NCBI GenBank assembly: GCA_018436095.1
Contig: JAHDMJ010000013.1
Span: forward strand, 62,001-126,000
DNA: 64,000 nucleotides
From: Clostridia bacterium
GTDB lineage: Bacteria > Bacillota > Peptococcia > DRI-13 > UBA5745
Direction of reading: 5' to 3'
Shown here: in pieces, positions 1-9,662 of the stretch
How positions within the stretch are numbered: the first letter of the stretch is position 1
How the letters are laid out: every line of letters begins with the position of its first letter
Notes under the pieces: generated by a model
Told to the model about the DNA's origin: nothing
Databases searched by the model: none
The model's input: the letters and a program-made list of their open reading frames with translations, nothing else
Made by a program: the position numbers and the translations under genes

Positions 1-19
1 AAAGTGGTTCAACCACTTT
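1..19. promoter_or_regulatory. Perfect 19-bp palindrome, candidate GntR/FadR-type operator
   Basis: AAAGTGGTTCAACCACTTT is a 9+1+9 perfect inverted repeat. It ends 38 bp before the first gene of a catabolic operon. The inner TGGT...ACCA matches the half-site style known for FadR/FCD-type GntR repressors. No regulator gene lies inside the window, so the binding protein is inferred. There is no T-tract after it, so a terminator is unlikely. Confidence 0.55.
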
Positions 20-57
20 GCGATTAAGGACTTTATTGTGAAAGAAAGGGATGCATT

Positions 58-1269
58 GTGAGGCTATTAGAATGTGAGCTATTCGAAATTTCCATTCCAA
101 CGCGCAGGCTGCATACATGGGCTACCAGTACTGCCGACGTTGGATCCGGGTACATCATTGTAAAACTAACGGCTGATAACGGTATTGTTGGCTTTGGTGA
201 GGCCACCGCCATGCCGGAATGGGGCGGCGATTTTGGCAGATATTTTGGGGAATCCGGTAATACCACCCGGGTGGTTATCGAAAAGCATCTTTTTCCCGCT
301 ATTTACGGCATGGATCCCTTTGACATCGAAAATATCCACCGAAAGATGGACCTGGCCATCCGCGGCTACAACTATGCAAAAACAGGCCTGGAAGAAGCTA
401 TTTATGACATTGCTGGCAAGGCGCTGGATCAGCCGGTTTACATGATGCTTGGCGGGAAATGCCGTGACGGGATTCCTGTGGCACACAGTTTGGGGATTAT
501 GGAGATTGACGCTGCGGTAGAAGAAGCGCTGGAGGCTGTTAGCGAGGGGATTAAGGATATTAAGGTAAAGGGAGGCCTTGACTTTAAACGGGATTATGAA
601 CTGGTGAGAAAGCTTCGCAGCGCTTTGGGTCCTGACATTCGGATTTTTTTGGACGCAAACCAAGCCTATCCTACGGCCAAGGAAGCAGTTAAATGGGTGG
701 GGCGTATGGATCGGGAGTTCAATTTGGAATATATCGAGCAGCCGGTGGAGGGACTGGAGCAAATGAGGCTGGTGACAAAGCTGCTTCATCTGCCAATTTG
801 CGCAGACGAATCCTGCTGGACCATCGCCGACGCGCTGGATATTATAAGATTAAGCGCCGCAGATTATCTCTCTATTTATGTCACAAAGGCGGGGGGGATT
901 TACAAAGCCAACACTATTGCAAAAATTGCTCAATATGCTGGAATACGCTGTAATGTCAACGGCTCGGGTGAATTTGGAGTGGGAAATGCTGCTAATCTGC
1001 ATGTAGCTTGCACCGCACGGACTGCCACATTAGCGTCCGTCTTCCCCGTTACTCACATTGACGGCATGGAGCAAACCAAGGTGGCCGGCCACTGGTATAA
1101 AGACGATATTTTAACCAAGCCCTTCCGTTATGAGGATGGTTACCTCATGGTGCCCGACGGCCCCGGCCTCGGCATCGAGGTTGATATGGAAAAAATCAGA
1201 AAATACAGTGTGGGCAAAGGGGGAAACAACAGTATGGTCATAAGAATGAAAGAGGAGGTTTCTATGTGA
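58..1269 (+). CDS. Enolase-superfamily enzyme, muconate-lactonizing-enzyme/dipeptide-epimerase type
   Basis: 403 aa with the enolase-superfamily plan: an N-terminal capping domain (about 1-125) and a TIM barrel. The MLE-subgroup catalytic set is visible: K169-x-K171 (IKVKGG), metal ligands D199 (FLDANQ), E227 (YIEQP) and D250 (CADES), and K277 (VTKAGG) on the opposite face. Known members with this set are cycloisomerases, o-succinylbenzoate synthases, N-succinylamino-acid racemases and dipeptide epimerases. The exact substrate cannot be read from sequence. The GTG start is supported by GAAAGGG 7 bp upstream. It overlaps the racemase gene by 4 bp (GTGA), and the neighbouring lyase and peptide importer suggest an amino-acid-derived substrate. 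Confidence 0.88.
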   Translation: MRLLECELFEISIPTRRLHTWATSTADVGSGYIIVKLTADNGIVGFGEATAMPEWGGDFGRYFGESGNTTRVVIEKHLFPAIYGMDPFDIENIHRKMDLAIRGYNYAKTGLEEAIYDIAGKALDQPVYMMLGGKCRDGIPVAHSLGIMEIDAAVEEALEAVSEGIKDIKVKGGLDFKRDYELVRKLRSALGPDIRIFLDANQAYPTAKEAVKWVGRMDREFNLEYIEQPVEGLEQMRLVTKLLHLPICADESCWTIADALDIIRLSAADYLSIYVTKAGGIYKANTIAKIAQYAGIRCNVNGSGEFGVGNAANLHVACTARTATLASVFPVTHIDGMEQTKVAGHWYKDDILTKPFRYEDGYLMVPDGPGLGIEVDMEKIRKYSVGKGGNNSMVIRMKEEVSM

Positions 1270-1991
1270 AAGTGACTGGCGGAAGAACCAATTACGGAGA
1301 AGATATTGGCATATTAATGCTCGATACCGTATTCCCCAGATTGGTAGGGGATATCGGCAATGCCTTGAGCTACCCGTTTCCTGTGAGGTATAAAATAATC
1401 AAGAATGCCTATCTGAGCAAAGTTATGGGAAAAAAACCGGCAGAAGAGCTTCTGGAACTATTTATTCAAGGTGCAAAAGAACTAGAAAAGGAAGGCGTTA
1501 GGGCGATCACAACCAGCTGTGGATTTTTAGCGCCTTTTCAGCGGGAACTGGCAGATTCAGTAAATATACCTGTTTTCACCTCCTCGCTTATAATGGTTCC
1601 CTGGATTCATTCCATGCTGAACAAGGACAGAGAAATCGCAATTTTCACTGAACGTGCACATAACATGACCGAGGAGCATTTCCGCAAAGTGGGCTGGTCT
1701 TCATCGGATGTACCGGTCATTGTAAAAGGAATGACATTGGATGCTTATTTTCCAAAAATCTATTGTGACGACGGTTTAGTAGCAGATGTAGAGCTTTTAC
1801 GCAAAGATATAGAAATTATGTCAATAGAGCAGATGAGAGACCACCCGGAGACTGGCGCTATAGTTCTTGAATGCACTAATATGGGGCCTTTTGCAGGCTA
1901 TGTTCAGGACATAACCGGAGTACCTGTTTTCGGAATTAACCAATTGATATCTTTCATTTGGTCAGCTTTAAATAATGCAAGATATCATTAA
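1266..1991 (+). CDS. Aspartate/glutamate racemase family protein
   Basis: 241 aa. The protein has the two-domain Asp/Glu/hydantoin racemase plan, with both candidate catalytic cysteines present: C85 in TTSCGF and C203 in LECTNM. These act as the paired acid/base thiols in cofactor-independent racemases of this superfamily. The GTG start overlaps the preceding stop codon and has GAGGAGG at a good distance, so it is translationally coupled to the enolase-superfamily gene. The family also includes hydantoin racemases and maleate isomerases, so the substrate is not settled. Its end overlaps the first codons of the broken amidase that follows. Confidence 0.85.
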   Translation: MKVTGGRTNYGEDIGILMLDTVFPRLVGDIGNALSYPFPVRYKIIKNAYLSKVMGKKPAEELLELFIQGAKELEKEGVRAITTSCGFLAPFQRELADSVNIPVFTSSLIMVPWIHSMLNKDREIAIFTERAHNMTEEHFRKVGWSSSDVPVIVKGMTLDAYFPKIYCDDGLVADVELLRKDIEIMSIEQMRDHPETGAIVLECTNMGPFAGYVQDITGVPVFGINQLISFIWSALNNARYH

Positions 1992-2617
1992 GCTCTGTAG
2001 TATACAAACCAATCCTTTGTTTGGAAAAAAGCAGTTCAATATAGACCGTACTCTTTCTCTAATACAGGCTGCATCTGCCAAGGGCGCCAATTTGCTGGTG
2101 ATGCCTGAGCTGTGCAATACAGGCTATGTAAAAGCTGTATTTTGAACCAGGGGATAAAGGACATCCCGTTTTTCATACACCAATTGGCAGAATTGGTATG
2201 CTGATCTGTTACGATATGTGGTTCCCGGAGAGTTTTCGTTTACTGGCCCTCAAAGGGGCCGACGTAATTTGCTGCTCTTCTGATTGGCTGGATCACTCAC
2301 CTGCAAATCCGAGTACCATGGGCGTAATACAAGCGATGGCAGGAGCCAATTCTAACCATGTATTCGTAGCGGCGGCAAGCAGGACTGGCACTGAGCGCGG
2401 TGTTCAATTTGCCGGGCAAAGCCTGGTATGCAATATAAATGGAAGATTGCTTGCAGGGCCATTGGAGGCACAGAAAGAAGGCATGGTGGCAGCAGAAGTG
2501 CAGTTTGAACATGCACGGCGGCTTAATAAGGGGCCAATGAATACGGCTTTCAGAGACAGGCGCACGGATGTATACGGCTTAATGCTGGGCAGTGAAGAAA
2601 TTCCATTTCCCAGGTAG
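1975..2617 (+). pseudogene. Carbon-nitrogen hydrolase (nitrilase/amidase family), broken by internal deletion and frameshift
   Basis: An ATG at 1975 opens a frame with a typical nitrilase-family N-terminus and the catalytic glutamate (LLVMPELCNTGY, E45). This frame stops at 2143-2145. A second frame overlapping this point carries the rest, FEPGDKGHPVF, then GMLICYDMWFPE with the catalytic cysteine, and runs to 2617. Only about 35 residues separate Glu and Cys, where the family normally has roughly 100. The segment holding the catalytic lysine is therefore missing and the two halves are out of frame. A short reinitiation product from ATG 2198 would begin just before the cysteine and would lack Glu and Lys. 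The gene is almost certainly dead, though a sequencing or assembly gap could mimic this. Confidence 0.82.
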
Positions 2618-2669
2618 CGCCCTGAAAGGGCATATAGGTGAGAGACATCAAATAATAGGAGGAAGCATT

Positions 2670-4175
2670 ATGGTCAACACAAGAGAACGACTAAAAGGCA
2701 AGGAATCGGAAGCAATGCTCAAATATATTTCCAAGCCTGCCCTGACACCGGAAAGCATTCGCCTTATCTTTACCGACATGATTGAAGTGGATATTGCCCA
2801 TGCCATTATGCTGGGGAAAACAGGGATTATCGATGAGGATAAGGCAAAAGCAATTGTAAAAGGGTTGATCAAACTGAAAGAGGCGGGAGCTGATAGCTTT
2901 CATGCCGATACCTCCCGGGGAGATATTCATTACAACATTGAAGTTGTGCTTATTCAAGAACTGGGTATGGATATTGGCGGCAGAATGCATACGGCCAGAA
3001 GCCGCAATGATCTGAAGGGCACCTGCTCAAAAATGCGCATTCGCCGGCTGTGTCTGAACAATATGAAACAATTGTTGGAATTCCGTAAAACCGTCATTGA
3101 GCTGAGCAAAGAGCATGCTGAAACGGTTATGCCGGCCTTTACCCATTCTCAGCCGGCGCAACCCATTACCTTCGGGCACTATATGTCGGCCATGGCTAAA
3201 GCATTGGAACGGGATTTTGAACGCTTACATGCCGCATACAAGCACATCAACACCTGCCCGCTGGGAGCGGGTGCGGCCGCAGGAATTGGCTTTCCCATCG
3301 ACCGGCAATATACCTCCGACCTGCTGGGATTTGATTCGCTGGCTGAGCATTCCATCGACGCTATTGCAGCACGGGACTATCTGGTGGAATATCTGGCTGC
3401 GCTGGCCAACCTGCTGACCCTGGTCAGCCGGATTGCCCAGGACCTCTACACCTGGAACTCCTTTGAATTCGGATTTATCGAAGTGGCCGACGCCCTGGCC
3501 GGAACCAGCAGTATCATGCCGCAAAAGAAAAATCCCCTCACCTTAGAGCATGCCAAATCCCAGGCTGCCAAAGTCTACGGTGAATTGATGGCGGTGCTGG
3601 GCTGCCTGAAAGGCTCCCCCTATACCCATACCAGCGATGTGAGCACTACCGACAAGGGCAGCTTTGCCGATAACGCTGCCAAGGCCGCTGAGGCAACGAT
3701 GGCCCTCTTTGGCGAGACATTGGAAACTCTAATTGTAAACACAGATCGCATGCTAAACGATACCCGCATCAATTATTGTTCTGCCACCGAATTGGCCGAC
3801 GCTCTTACGCTGAATCACAACCTGGCCTTCCGGGAAGCCCATCAAATTGTGGGCAGCCTTATTACCACCGCCATCGAACGCAATATCCTGGCGGATCAGA
3901 TTACGCCCGAGCTGGTGGCGGAGGCCTCGCAACGGATTACCGGCAAAAAGGTTACCATGACCAAGGATGAACTGCTGGAAGCGCTGGACCCTGCTAAATG
4001 TGTTAAAACCAAAACCCAAATTGGCAGCCCGGCCCCCAGCGAAGTACGCAGAATGCTGGAAAGCTGTGAAAAGACCCTGAGCCAGGATCAAGCAATCTGC
4101 GAAGATATCAGCAACAGGTTAGATGCCGCCGCTGCCAGGCTGGCAGCGGAAGCGTCACAGTATATGGTTAAATAA
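2670..4175 (+). CDS. ArgH-like lyase of the fumarase/aspartase superfamily
   Basis: 501 aa from ATG 2670, chosen because TAGGAGGA lies 6 bp upstream; a longer in-frame extension has no such site. Family signatures are clear: SRND in the substrate loop (TARSRND), THSQPAQP with the catalytic histidine region, and GTSSIMPQKKNP, the superfamily signature with the catalytic serine. True ArgH is usually about 460 aa and has SRNDQ followed by VATD; here it is SRNDLKGTCS. No argG or other arginine gene is nearby. Known ArgH-like relatives cleave other N-substituted aspartates to fumarate and an amine (for example EDDS lyase, about 500 aa). I infer a catabolic C-N lyase fed by the adjacent importer. 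Confidence 0.8.
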   Translation: MVNTRERLKGKESEAMLKYISKPALTPESIRLIFTDMIEVDIAHAIMLGKTGIIDEDKAKAIVKGLIKLKEAGADSFHADTSRGDIHYNIEVVLIQELGMDIGGRMHTARSRNDLKGTCSKMRIRRLCLNNMKQLLEFRKTVIELSKEHAETVMPAFTHSQPAQPITFGHYMSAMAKALERDFERLHAAYKHINTCPLGAGAAAGIGFPIDRQYTSDLLGFDSLAEHSIDAIAARDYLVEYLAALANLLTLVSRIAQDLYTWNSFEFGFIEVADALAGTSSIMPQKKNPLTLEHAKSQAAKVYGELMAVLGCLKGSPYTHTSDVSTTDKGSFADNAAKAAEATMALFGETLETLIVNTDRMLNDTRINYCSATELADALTLNHNLAFREAHQIVGSLITTAIERNILADQITPELVAEASQRITGKKVTMTKDELLEALDPAKCVKTKTQIGSPAPSEVRRMLESCEKTLSQDQAICEDISNRLDAAAARLAAEASQYMVK

Positions 4176-4209
4176 CAGCTGAAAAAGGAAGATGAAGGAG
4201 GGCATTGTT

Positions 4210-5742
4210 TTGAACACAAAGCTGAGGTTTATTCTTGTGTCTCTTTTGGTATTGGCATTGGTATTTGCCTCCGGATGCGGAAATTCGTCAGTCTCTGCCG
4301 GCAGCGAGGACAGCAAGGATACCCTGGTGGTAGCGGTAGCCGCCGATTCAGGGGACCTAAATCCTCATGGAAACAACTCTACCAGCCTTTCCCGGGTCAA
4401 AGCCCAGGTATACGAAAGCCTGTTTTTCCTTACTTACGACAATAAGTTGGAGTCCCTGCTGGCTGCCGATTACAGATGGGAAGACGATGTAACATTGATC
4501 ATCGATCTGCGTCAGGGCGTGAAATTCCATTGCGGCGGCGAGATGAAGGCAAGCGACGTGCTTTTTTCCCTTTCGACCGTTCAAAATGGCCCTCAAAGCA
4601 CCGTAGTGGACAAGATCGACTTTGAAAAAAGCAGTGTGATTGATGACTATACCGTTAAACTGGTGACCAAAGAACCTTACAGCCCCCTGGTTACAAACCT
4701 TTCCTACCTTCCTTCCGCTATCTTCAGCGAAGAGGGTTATAAAGCGGCTAACGGCGATTTTACCAAGGGAAGCCTGGGAACCGGCCCTTTTACGTGGGGA
4801 GAGTGGGTTAGCGGCAGCAGCCAGAAGCTGAATGCTCTTGAAGACTACTGGGGTGAAGCGCCCGGCGTAAAACATATTGAATTCAAGGTGATTTCTGAGG
4901 CTACCAACCGGGTTATCGAACTGGAAACCGGCGGCTGTGATATTGCCTATGACATTTCCGCCAACGATATTCCCCGTATTGAAGAAGCAGAAAATATGGT
5001 GATGTCCCGTTGGTTTGCCAACGATACGATTATCTTAGGGTTCAACTGCCAAAAACCTCCCTTTGATAACCCGAAGATTCGCAAAGCCATCAGTATGGCT
5101 TTTGACCGTGAGGATGTATGGTTAATTTCGTACAGTGGTACCGGCGACCTCCCGGTTGGGTTTATTGAAAAAAGCGTTCCCGGTGCGGTGAGCGATATCC
5201 CCCTTTCTCCTTATGATGTGGAAGGAGCAAAAGCGCTTTTGGCCGAGGCAGGTTATCCCGACGGCTTTAGCTGCCACATCACCTGCAATACCTCCACCGA
5301 GCGTATGGCCATATCCGAATACCTGCAAAATGCTTTAAAAGATATAAATGTCAATCTGCAGATCAACGCCTTGGATGTGGCTTCTGTCAGCGAAACGCTG
5401 ACTGTGGCCCGCACCCATGAATTGTATACCTGGAGCATCTGGCCGGCCACCGGCGATATCGATTATGCCCTGCGGGTGTTCCACAGTGACACGCCGCCCA
5501 CCCTGAATATTATGGGATACAGCAATCCCGAATATGATGCCCTGGTGGACGCCGCTTCCGCTGAGCTTGACGAAACCAAACGCTTGGCCCTGCAGCGTCA
5601 GGCCCAGGAAATCCTGTATGAAGAGTACCCCGTTATCCCTCTGGTTGTCCGGGAAAGACTCTATGCCCACGCACCCAACGTCAAGGGCTTTGCAGACGGT
5701 TCTTCTCAGACGCCTATCCTGAAAACCGTATATTTTGAATAG
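4210..5742 (+). CDS. ABC transporter substrate-binding lipoprotein, peptide/nickel family 5
   Basis: About 510 aa from TTG 4210, which is placed 7 bp after AAGGAGGG. An in-frame ATG at 4192 overlaps that ribosome site and is less likely. The N-terminus is a lipoprotein signal: hydrophobic residues, then FASGC with the lipidated cysteine. The body has the family-5 (DppA/OppA) pattern, including LVVAVAADSGDLNPHG at the mature start and an FDNPKIRKAISMAFDRE segment characteristic of the family. It should capture the substrate outside the membrane and hand it to the two permeases downstream. Ligand identity is unknown; the flanking lyase and racemase argue for a modified amino acid or small peptide. 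Confidence 0.9.
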   Translation: MNTKLRFILVSLLVLALVFASGCGNSSVSAGSEDSKDTLVVAVAADSGDLNPHGNNSTSLSRVKAQVYESLFFLTYDNKLESLLAADYRWEDDVTLIIDLRQGVKFHCGGEMKASDVLFSLSTVQNGPQSTVVDKIDFEKSSVIDDYTVKLVTKEPYSPLVTNLSYLPSAIFSEEGYKAANGDFTKGSLGTGPFTWGEWVSGSSQKLNALEDYWGEAPGVKHIEFKVISEATNRVIELETGGCDIAYDISANDIPRIEEAENMVMSRWFANDTIILGFNCQKPPFDNPKIRKAISMAFDREDVWLISYSGTGDLPVGFIEKSVPGAVSDIPLSPYDVEGAKALLAEAGYPDGFSCHITCNTSTERMAISEYLQNALKDINVNLQINALDVASVSETLTVARTHELYTWSIWPATGDIDYALRVFHSDTPPTLNIMGYSNPEYDALVDAASAELDETKRLALQRQAQEILYEEYPVIPLVVRERLYAHAPNVKGFADGSSQTPILKTVYFE

Positions 5743-5825
5743 AAGAGGGGGCGGGTGATTTCGCCCGCCCTTCCTTTCCGGCGGTATACAGTGAGGTAGG
5801 GCCATATCCAAAAGGAGGAATTGGA

Positions 5826-6779
5826 TTGCTCAAATACATTGTTAAGCGGTTATTAATGGTTATACCGGTTTTATTGGGCGTAACCATAATCATTTTTACT
5901 ATTCTATATTTTGCCCCCGGCGACCCGGCTGTTATGGCGCTGGGCGAAGGAACCCCCGAGGCGGCTCTGGAGGCATACCGGGTGGAAATGGGGATTAATG
6001 GGACTTATATAGAACGGTTGGTACGCTATGTGGGAAACGTAGCCAGAGGAGACCTTGGACTTTCTTTTCAGTCCCGCAAGCCTGTGGTCAGTGAATTGAT
6101 GCAGCGTATTCCTCAAACCCTGACCATGGCCACCTGGGGCATTATTCTGGCCACCGTGCTGGGAGTGTTCCTGGGGATTGTATCGGCAACAAGGCAGTAT
6201 TCTTTTTGGGATACAATCGCTACCATTGGGGCGTTGTTTGGCGTTTCCATGCCGATGTTTTGGCAAGGTCTGATGCTGATCCTGATCTTTTCCGTGCACT
6301 TTAATTTCTTTCCCGCCTCAGGTTTTTCCAGTGTGAAGCATATGATCATGCCTATTTCTGCCCTGGGAATTCAAATATCGGCCAACATTATGCGTTCCAC
6401 CAGATCCAGTATGCTGGATGTGCTTCGCCAGGATTATATCCGGACCGCTCGCTCAAAAGGGCAAAAAGAATCCAGGGTCATTATGGGGCATGCGCTGAAA
6501 AACGCTATGATACCAGTGGTTACGGTTATTGGGGTGCAGTTTAGCAAAATGCTGGCAGGTTCTGTCATTATCGAATCAATCTTTTCGATTCCGGGAATTG
6601 GGAAATACATGATTGATGCAATCAATGCTCGAAACTATGCCGCAGTACAGGGATCGGTTCTGCTGATTGCTTTTACCGGATGTATTCTCAACCTGGCGGT
6701 CGACATTATGTATACCTTTATTGATCCGCGGCTGAAAACAATTTTTGAAACTAAACGGCACCGAAAGAAGGTGGCCTAA
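5826..6779 (+). CDS. ABC transporter permease, DppB/OppB type
   Basis: 317 aa, TTG start with AAAGGAGGA 7 bp upstream. The N-terminal helix (LKYIVKRLLMVIPVLLGV) is typical of DppB/OppB proteins, and the coupling segment DYIRTARSKG of the binding-protein-dependent permease family lies near residue 205. Six membrane segments are expected from the hydrophobic stretches. It pairs with the DppC-like permease that starts one base after its stop codon, forming the translocation pore of the importer. Confidence 0.92.
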   Translation: MLKYIVKRLLMVIPVLLGVTIIIFTILYFAPGDPAVMALGEGTPEAALEAYRVEMGINGTYIERLVRYVGNVARGDLGLSFQSRKPVVSELMQRIPQTLTMATWGIILATVLGVFLGIVSATRQYSFWDTIATIGALFGVSMPMFWQGLMLILIFSVHFNFFPASGFSSVKHMIMPISALGIQISANIMRSTRSSMLDVLRQDYIRTARSKGQKESRVIMGHALKNAMIPVVTVIGVQFSKMLAGSVIIESIFSIPGIGKYMIDAINARNYAAVQGSVLLIAFTGCILNLAVDIMYTFIDPRLKTIFETKRHRKKVA

Positions 6780-6780
6780 C

Positions 6781-7671
6781 ATGATACAGAACCCCCAGTT
6801 AAACATAACACAGAACCCCCATTCAAAAAGGAAAAATGGCTGGTTTTCTGATACGTGGCGGAGGCTGCGCAAAAACAGACTGGCCATAGTAGGGCTTATT
6901 ATTCTGATTTTAATGATACTAATCGCCATATTCGCACCCTGGGTTGCTCCTTACGGCTACGACGATCAGAATATCAAGGCAGCAATGATTTTCCCCTGTA
7001 AGGAGTACCCCTTCGGCACTGATAACTTTGGCAGGGATATTCTCAGCCGCGTTATTTACGGCAGCCGGATTTCTATGCAGGTAGGGCTTATTTCGGTTGG
7101 CATTGCCCTGATGGCAGGCGGTATTCTAGGTGCGGTGGCAGCCTATTTTTCCCATATGGATAATATTATCATGCGCACCATTGATGTTTTTATGGCAATA
7201 CCGGACATGCTGCTGGCTATTGCCATCGCCGCCTCACTGGGGGCGGGCATGCGAAACTTGATGATTGCCGTGGGTGTTTCCAATGTGCCTCGGTTTGCCC
7301 GTGTTGTGCGGGCGGCGGTGCTCACTGTCAAGGAGCAGGAATTCGTGGAAGCGGCCCGGTCCATTGGTTCAAGCAACCTGCGCATTATTACAACGGATAT
7401 TCTGCCCAATTGCCTTTCGCAGATTATTGTACAGGCAACCTTGGGAGTCGCCAGCGCCATTATTCTGGGATCCTCCCTGAGCTATCTGGGCTTTGGCATT
7501 CAGGCGCCCCTTCCTGAATGGGGGGCTATGCTGTCGGCCGGCCGCGTCTATATCCGTACTCATTGGTATATGACGGTTATTCCGGGATTGGCCATTATGT
7601 TAGCGGTCTACGCCCTTAATGTGCTCGGCGACGGACTGCGGGATGCACTTGATCCGCGACTCAAGAATTAA
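6781..7671 (+). CDS. ABC transporter permease, DppC/OppC type
   Basis: 296 aa from ATG 6781, preceded by GAAGGTGG and separated from the upstream permease by a single base. The start of the membrane domain (WRRLRKNRLAIVGLIIL) and the motif HPFGTDNFGRD-like segment (here YPFGTDNFGRDILSRV) are diagnostic of DppC/OppC. The coupling loop EFVEAARSIGSS follows near residue 190. It is the second membrane subunit of the importer. Confidence 0.92.
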   Translation: MIQNPQLNITQNPHSKRKNGWFSDTWRRLRKNRLAIVGLIILILMILIAIFAPWVAPYGYDDQNIKAAMIFPCKEYPFGTDNFGRDILSRVIYGSRISMQVGLISVGIALMAGGILGAVAAYFSHMDNIIMRTIDVFMAIPDMLLAIAIAASLGAGMRNLMIAVGVSNVPRFARVVRAAVLTVKEQEFVEAARSIGSSNLRIITTDILPNCLSQIIVQATLGVASAIILGSSLSYLGFGIQAPLPEWGAMLSAGRVYIRTHWYMTVIPGLAIMLAVYALNVLGDGLRDALDPRLKN

Positions 7672-7690
7672 GGCAAGGTGAGGTAGTCTA

Positions 7691-8701
7691 ATGAGTGAAA
7701 AATTGCTGGAAGTAAAGGATCTGTTCATTGAGTATGCAACTGACTTTGAAGTTGTCAGAGCAGTTAACGGTATCAGCTTTTCTTTAAATGCCGGCGAGAC
7801 TATTGGCTTGGTGGGAGAAACCGGGGCGGGAAAAACAACCACTGCTCTGGGGATTTTGGGATTAGTTCCAGAGCCTCCCGGCCGGATCGTCAGCGGTGAA
7901 ATTTTGCTTCGCGGAACAAATCTGCTTGCTAAATCTGCCAAGGATATGCAAAAAATAAGGGGAAAAGAGATCTCTATGATCTTTCAGGATCCCATGACGT
8001 CCCTCAATCCCGTGATTACGGTGGGCGATCAAATTATGGAGGTTCTGCGCCTGCACGAGAAATGCTCCCGGGAGGAGGCCGGCAATAAGGCGAAGGATAT
8101 GCTGGAACTGGTTGGGATATCCGGCGATCGCTTCTCGGATTACCCTCATCAATTTTCCGGTGGAATGAAACAGCGGGTTATGATTGCCATTGCCCTCAGT
8201 TGCAATCCGGGATTGCTGATTGCCGACGAACCCACTACTGCACTGGATGTGACGATTCAGGCCCAGGTTTTGGACCTCCTTAATGGGTTAAAAGAGAAAT
8301 ACAACACTTCGGTAATCATGATCACCCATGATCTGGGAGTTGTGGCGGAAGTCTGCGATCGGGTTATCATCATGTACGCAGGCTATATTATGGAAATAGG
8401 CACCATAAAGGATGTGTATACGAATCCTTTGCACCCCTACACGGTAGGTTTGTTCGGTTCTCTGCCCGATGTGGAGGAAGAAGTGGACCGCCTGAACGCC
8501 ATAAAAGGCTTAATGCCCGATCCTTCAAATCTGCCCTGCGGCTGCAAATTCCATCCCCGCTGCTCCTGCCGCCGCAAAGAATGCGAAAGCGAAGAGCGGC
8601 AACTGATCGAGGTTACCCCCGGCCACTTTGTGCGGTGTGGCCAGTACCTGCACAGAGAGGAGGAAGCATATGACCTACTTGTTAGAGGCAAAAGAGCTTA
8701 A
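7691..8701 (+). CDS. ABC transporter ATP-binding protein, DppD/OppD type
   Basis: 336 aa. Walker A is GETGAGKTT (about 39-47), the signature is QFSGGMKQR, Walker B is [12 protein letters not shown] and the switch histidine is in ITHDLG. The C-terminal oligopeptide-transporter extension with its cysteine motif ([16 protein letters not shown]) is present; this region binds an iron-sulfur cluster in some relatives. It works with the DppF-like ATPase, whose start lies 32 bp inside this gene. Confidence 0.92.
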   Translation: MSEKLLEVKDLFIEYATDFEVVRAVNGISFSLNAGETIGLVGETGAGKTTTALGILGLVPEPPGRIVSGEILLRGTNLLAKSAKDMQKIRGKEISMIFQDPMTSLNPVITVGDQIMEVLRLHEKCSREEAGNKAKDMLELVGISGDRFSDYPHQFSGGMKQRVMIAIALSCNPGLLIADEPTTALDVTIQAQVLDLLNGLKEKYNTSVIMITHDLGVVAEVCDRVIIMYAGYIMEIGTIKDVYTNPLHPYTVGLFGSLPDVEEEVDRLNAIKGLMPDPSNLPCGCKFHPRCSCRRKECESEERQLIEVTPGHFVRCGQYLHREEEAYDLLVRGKRA

Positions 8702-9662
8702 AAAATATTTTGATACCAAACGGGGGTTGCTCCACGCAGTGGACGGCGTTACTTTTGGTATTGAACGGGGCAAAACCCTTGGTGTTGTGGGGGAGTCGGG
8801 CTGTGGTAAATCCACCTTGGGAAGAACCTTGATCCATCTGCTGGAGCCCACAGCCGGACAGATTATTTTTGAAGGACAGGATATCACCTCGGTATCCAAG
8901 CAAAAGATAAAAGAACTCCGCAAAGATATGCAAATGATTTTCCAGGATCCTTTTTCCTCCATTAATCCCCGCAAAAGCGTGAGTACAACCATCGGGGAGC
9001 CTCTTAAGATTTATGAGAAATGCAAAAGTAAAGAGGAGATCAATGAAAAGGTAAAAGCGCTGATGGACACGGTGGGATTGGCCCAGCGGACCACTTATGC
9101 ATATCCCCATGAGCTGGATGGAGGCCGGCGCCAGCGTATTGGCATCGCCCGCGCTTTAGCCCTTGACCCAAAACTGATTGTGTGCGATGAGCCCGTTTCC
9201 GCTCTGGACGTTTCCATTCAGGCTCAGATACTCAACCTAATGAAGGATTTGCAGGATCAGCGGGGGTTAACCTATATTTTTATCACTCATGACCTGAGTG
9301 TGGTAAAGCATATCTCGAATCATATTTTAGTGATGTATCTGGGTATGATGGTGGAGATGACCAGCTCCAAAAATCTGTTCAAAACGCAATTGCACCCTTA
9401 TACCAAAGCCCTGCTTTCTGCAATTCCTCAAGCCAAATATGGTGCAAAACGCCAACGGATTCTTCTCAAAGGAGAAATAGCGTCTCCCATAAACCCGGGC
9501 GAAGGCTGCCGCTTCGCTCCACGCTGCCTGTATTCCGAAGAAAAGTGCTTTCAGTCAACCCCGCAAATGAAAGAGACGCTGCCCGGCCATTACGTTGCCT
9601 GTCATTACGATAGAAAAATCAATCAACTGAGCAAGGAGGAACAGACATATGAAACGGTATGA
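8670..9662 (+). CDS. ABC transporter ATP-binding protein, DppF/OppF type
   Basis: 330 aa from ATG 8670, placed by GAGGAGG 6 bp upstream; it overlaps the preceding ATPase gene by 32 bp. Walker A is GESGCGKST and Walker B is LIVCDEPVSALD. The signature reads ELDGGRRQR rather than the classical LSGGQ. I believe this variant is common among clostridial OppF proteins, so it does not by itself mean loss of function. The C-terminal cysteine region (CRFAPRCLYSEEKC) is present. It completes the importer with the four preceding genes. Confidence 0.91.
   Translation: MTYLLEAKELKKYFDTKRGLLHAVDGVTFGIERGKTLGVVGESGCGKSTLGRTLIHLLEPTAGQIIFEGQDITSVSKQKIKELRKDMQMIFQDPFSSINPRKSVSTTIGEPLKIYEKCKSKEEINEKVKALMDTVGLAQRTTYAYPHELDGGRRQRIGIARALALDPKLIVCDEPVSALDVSIQAQILNLMKDLQDQRGLTYIFITHDLSVVKHISNHILVMYLGMMVEMTSSKNLFKTQLHPYTKALLSAIPQAKYGAKRQRILLKGEIASPINPGEGCRFAPRCLYSEEKCFQSTPQMKETLPGHYVACHYDRKINQLSKEEQTYETV

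Noticed and set aside
2592-2669. 26-residue N-terminal extension of the ArgH-like lyase
   Set aside because: It overlaps the end of the broken amidase, while ATG 2670 has a strong ribosome site and gives a typical family start.
8670-9662. DppF-like ATPase judged inactive because its signature is ELDGGRRQR instead of LSGGQ
   Set aside because: Walker A, Walker B and the switch histidine are intact, and this signature form is, to my knowledge, usual among clostridial OppF proteins.
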